Below are positions 21,097 through 21,617 of a stretch of DNA of 21,617 nt, one piece after another. The position numbers and the translations under genes were made by a program. The DNA comes from JAPLVS01 sp043809265 (lineage in GTDB: Archaea > Iainarchaeota > Iainarchaeia > Iainarchaeales > DTGL01). The stretch lies in contig JAZDDY010000112.1 in NCBI GenBank assembly GCA_043809265.1, forward strand, positions 1 through 21,617, read 5' to 3'. Under the pieces are notes generated by a model. The model did no database searches and was not told the origin of the DNA. It saw nothing but the letters and a program-made list of their open reading frames with translations. The number at the start of each line of letters is the position of its first letter. Position 1 is the stretch's first letter.

Positions 21097-21617
21097 GTGG
21101 GAAAGAAGAGCAGTGATTTGCATATCGCGATTCCAGGGGAATGGGTTCCGCGCGAGGAAACCCTCGGCGGCACGCTTGATGCAATCGCGGAAAAATTCCC
21201 AAAAAACGACGCACTTGTTTATCCGAGGAGAAAATTCCGCCTTTCATATGCCGAATTTAGGGGCAAATGCGACGAGCTCGCAAAAGGCCTCATGGCTTTG
21301 GGCATAAAAAAAGGCGATAAGGTTTCGGCCTGGGCAAACAATGTTCCCGAGTGGGTTTTGCTCCAGTTTGCCACCGCAAAAATCGGCGCTGTGCTTGTGA
21401 CAGTGAACACGGCATACAAGGCAAGGGAGTTGGAATATCTGCTAAAACAGTCCGACACTACAACCCTCTTTGTCATAAAGGAATTCAAGGGAGTCGATTT
21501 TGTGGGGCAATTGCTCACTGTCGCCCCGGAAATCGGCAAGTCGAGGCCTGGAAAGCTTAAAACAGCAAAACTCCCATTGCTGAAAAATATTGTTTTTATC
21601 GGCGAACAAAAAATGCA
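21097..21617 (+). CDS. AMP-forming acyl-CoA synthetase, 5' part (gene runs off the window)
   Basis: The first 173 residues of an adenylate-forming acyl-CoA synthetase (fatty- or medium-chain type). Visible family features are LDAIAEKFPKNDALVYP, the strand-helix LSYAEFRGKCDELAKGLMALGIKKGDKVSAWANNVPEW split over two conserved blocks, and NTAYKARELEYLLKQSD. The ATP loop and catalytic lysine lie beyond the window. The GTG at 21097 gives MGKKSSDLHIAIPGEW and follows GTGGTGG by four bases; no ATG occurs before the conserved region. It is the second AMP-forming ligase here besides paaK and could be a target of the GNAT domain of the 6827-9502 protein. Confidence 0.85.
   Translation, partial: MGKKSSDLHIAIPGEWVPREETLGGTLDAIAEKFPKNDALVYPRRKFRLSYAEFRGKCDELAKGLMALGIKKGDKVSAWANNVPEWVLLQFATAKIGAVLVTVNTAYKARELEYLLKQSDTTTLFVIKEFKGVDFVGQLLTVAPEIGKSRPGKLKTAKLPLLKNIVFIGEQKM

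Noticed and set aside
1..21617. tRNA or rRNA genes, CRISPR arrays, insertion sequences or attachment sites
   Set aside because: All intergenic gaps are under 130 bases. I saw no cloverleaf-like segment, spaced direct repeats, transposase motifs or terminal inverted repeats.

Overview
The window is gene-dense archaeal chromosome: about 25 protein genes, no gap over 130 bases, and no RNA genes, insertion sequences or CRISPR. The archaeal assignment rests on an aIF5A gene followed by deoxyhypusine synthase, TATA-box (box A) promoters, Shine-Dalgarno motifs of the GGTG type, and ferredoxin- and ADP-forming-synthetase-based amino acid fermentation enzymes. Small compact genes and many 4-base gene overlaps suit a small-genome lineage such as DPANN/Diapherotrites, but that placement is inference; no rRNA gene or single-copy marker here settles it.

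Layout. 1-2600: a possible gene end, an unrecognised protein with a GNAT-like C-terminus, a short M14/aspartoacylase-like metalloprotein, and a radical SAM protein with a helix-hairpin-helix tail of the predicted DNA modification/repair family. 2600-5060: an acetate-type (GPR1/FUN34/SatP) transporter, a thioredoxin-CcdA fusion and, divergently, a rubrerythrin-like diiron protein. 5150-6570: aIF5A and deoxyhypusine synthase. 6570-10400 (minus): HAD phosphatase, a large ADP-forming acyl-CoA synthetase fused to a GNAT acetyltransferase, and a Cys-rich membrane-anchored small protein. 10470-13400 (plus): phenylacetate-CoA ligase overlapping a Na/Pi cotransporter-PhoU protein. 13400-17560 (minus): aminotransferase, iorA, iorB in a tight operon, then a methyltransferase with its own promoter. 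17600-18850: a small basic protein gene, then a DUF4430 lipoprotein overlapping an Mpv17-like membrane protein. 18880-20970: APC amino acid permease, PPC/DUF296 protein, and a two-helix membrane protein. 21097 to the end: start of an AMP-forming acyl-CoA synthetase.

Together the metabolic genes describe amino acid fermentation. The permease imports amino acids, the aminotransferase makes 2-oxoacids, IorAB oxidatively decarboxylates them to (aryl)acyl-CoA using ferredoxin, the ADP-forming synthetase can recover ATP from the thioester, and a SatP-type carrier could move the acid. PaaK and the last gene are AMP-forming and would activate acids instead. The GNAT fused to the ADP-forming enzyme is a candidate regulator of those AMP-forming ligases.

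Start signals are of two kinds. At least eight starts have a T/A-rich box A centred 26-29 bases before the start codon, implying leaderless mRNAs. Others, including several GTG or TTG starts, have a clear Shine-Dalgarno motif. The most striking site is a single near-palindromic box A at 17585-17593, placed 28-29 bases from each of two divergent start codons.
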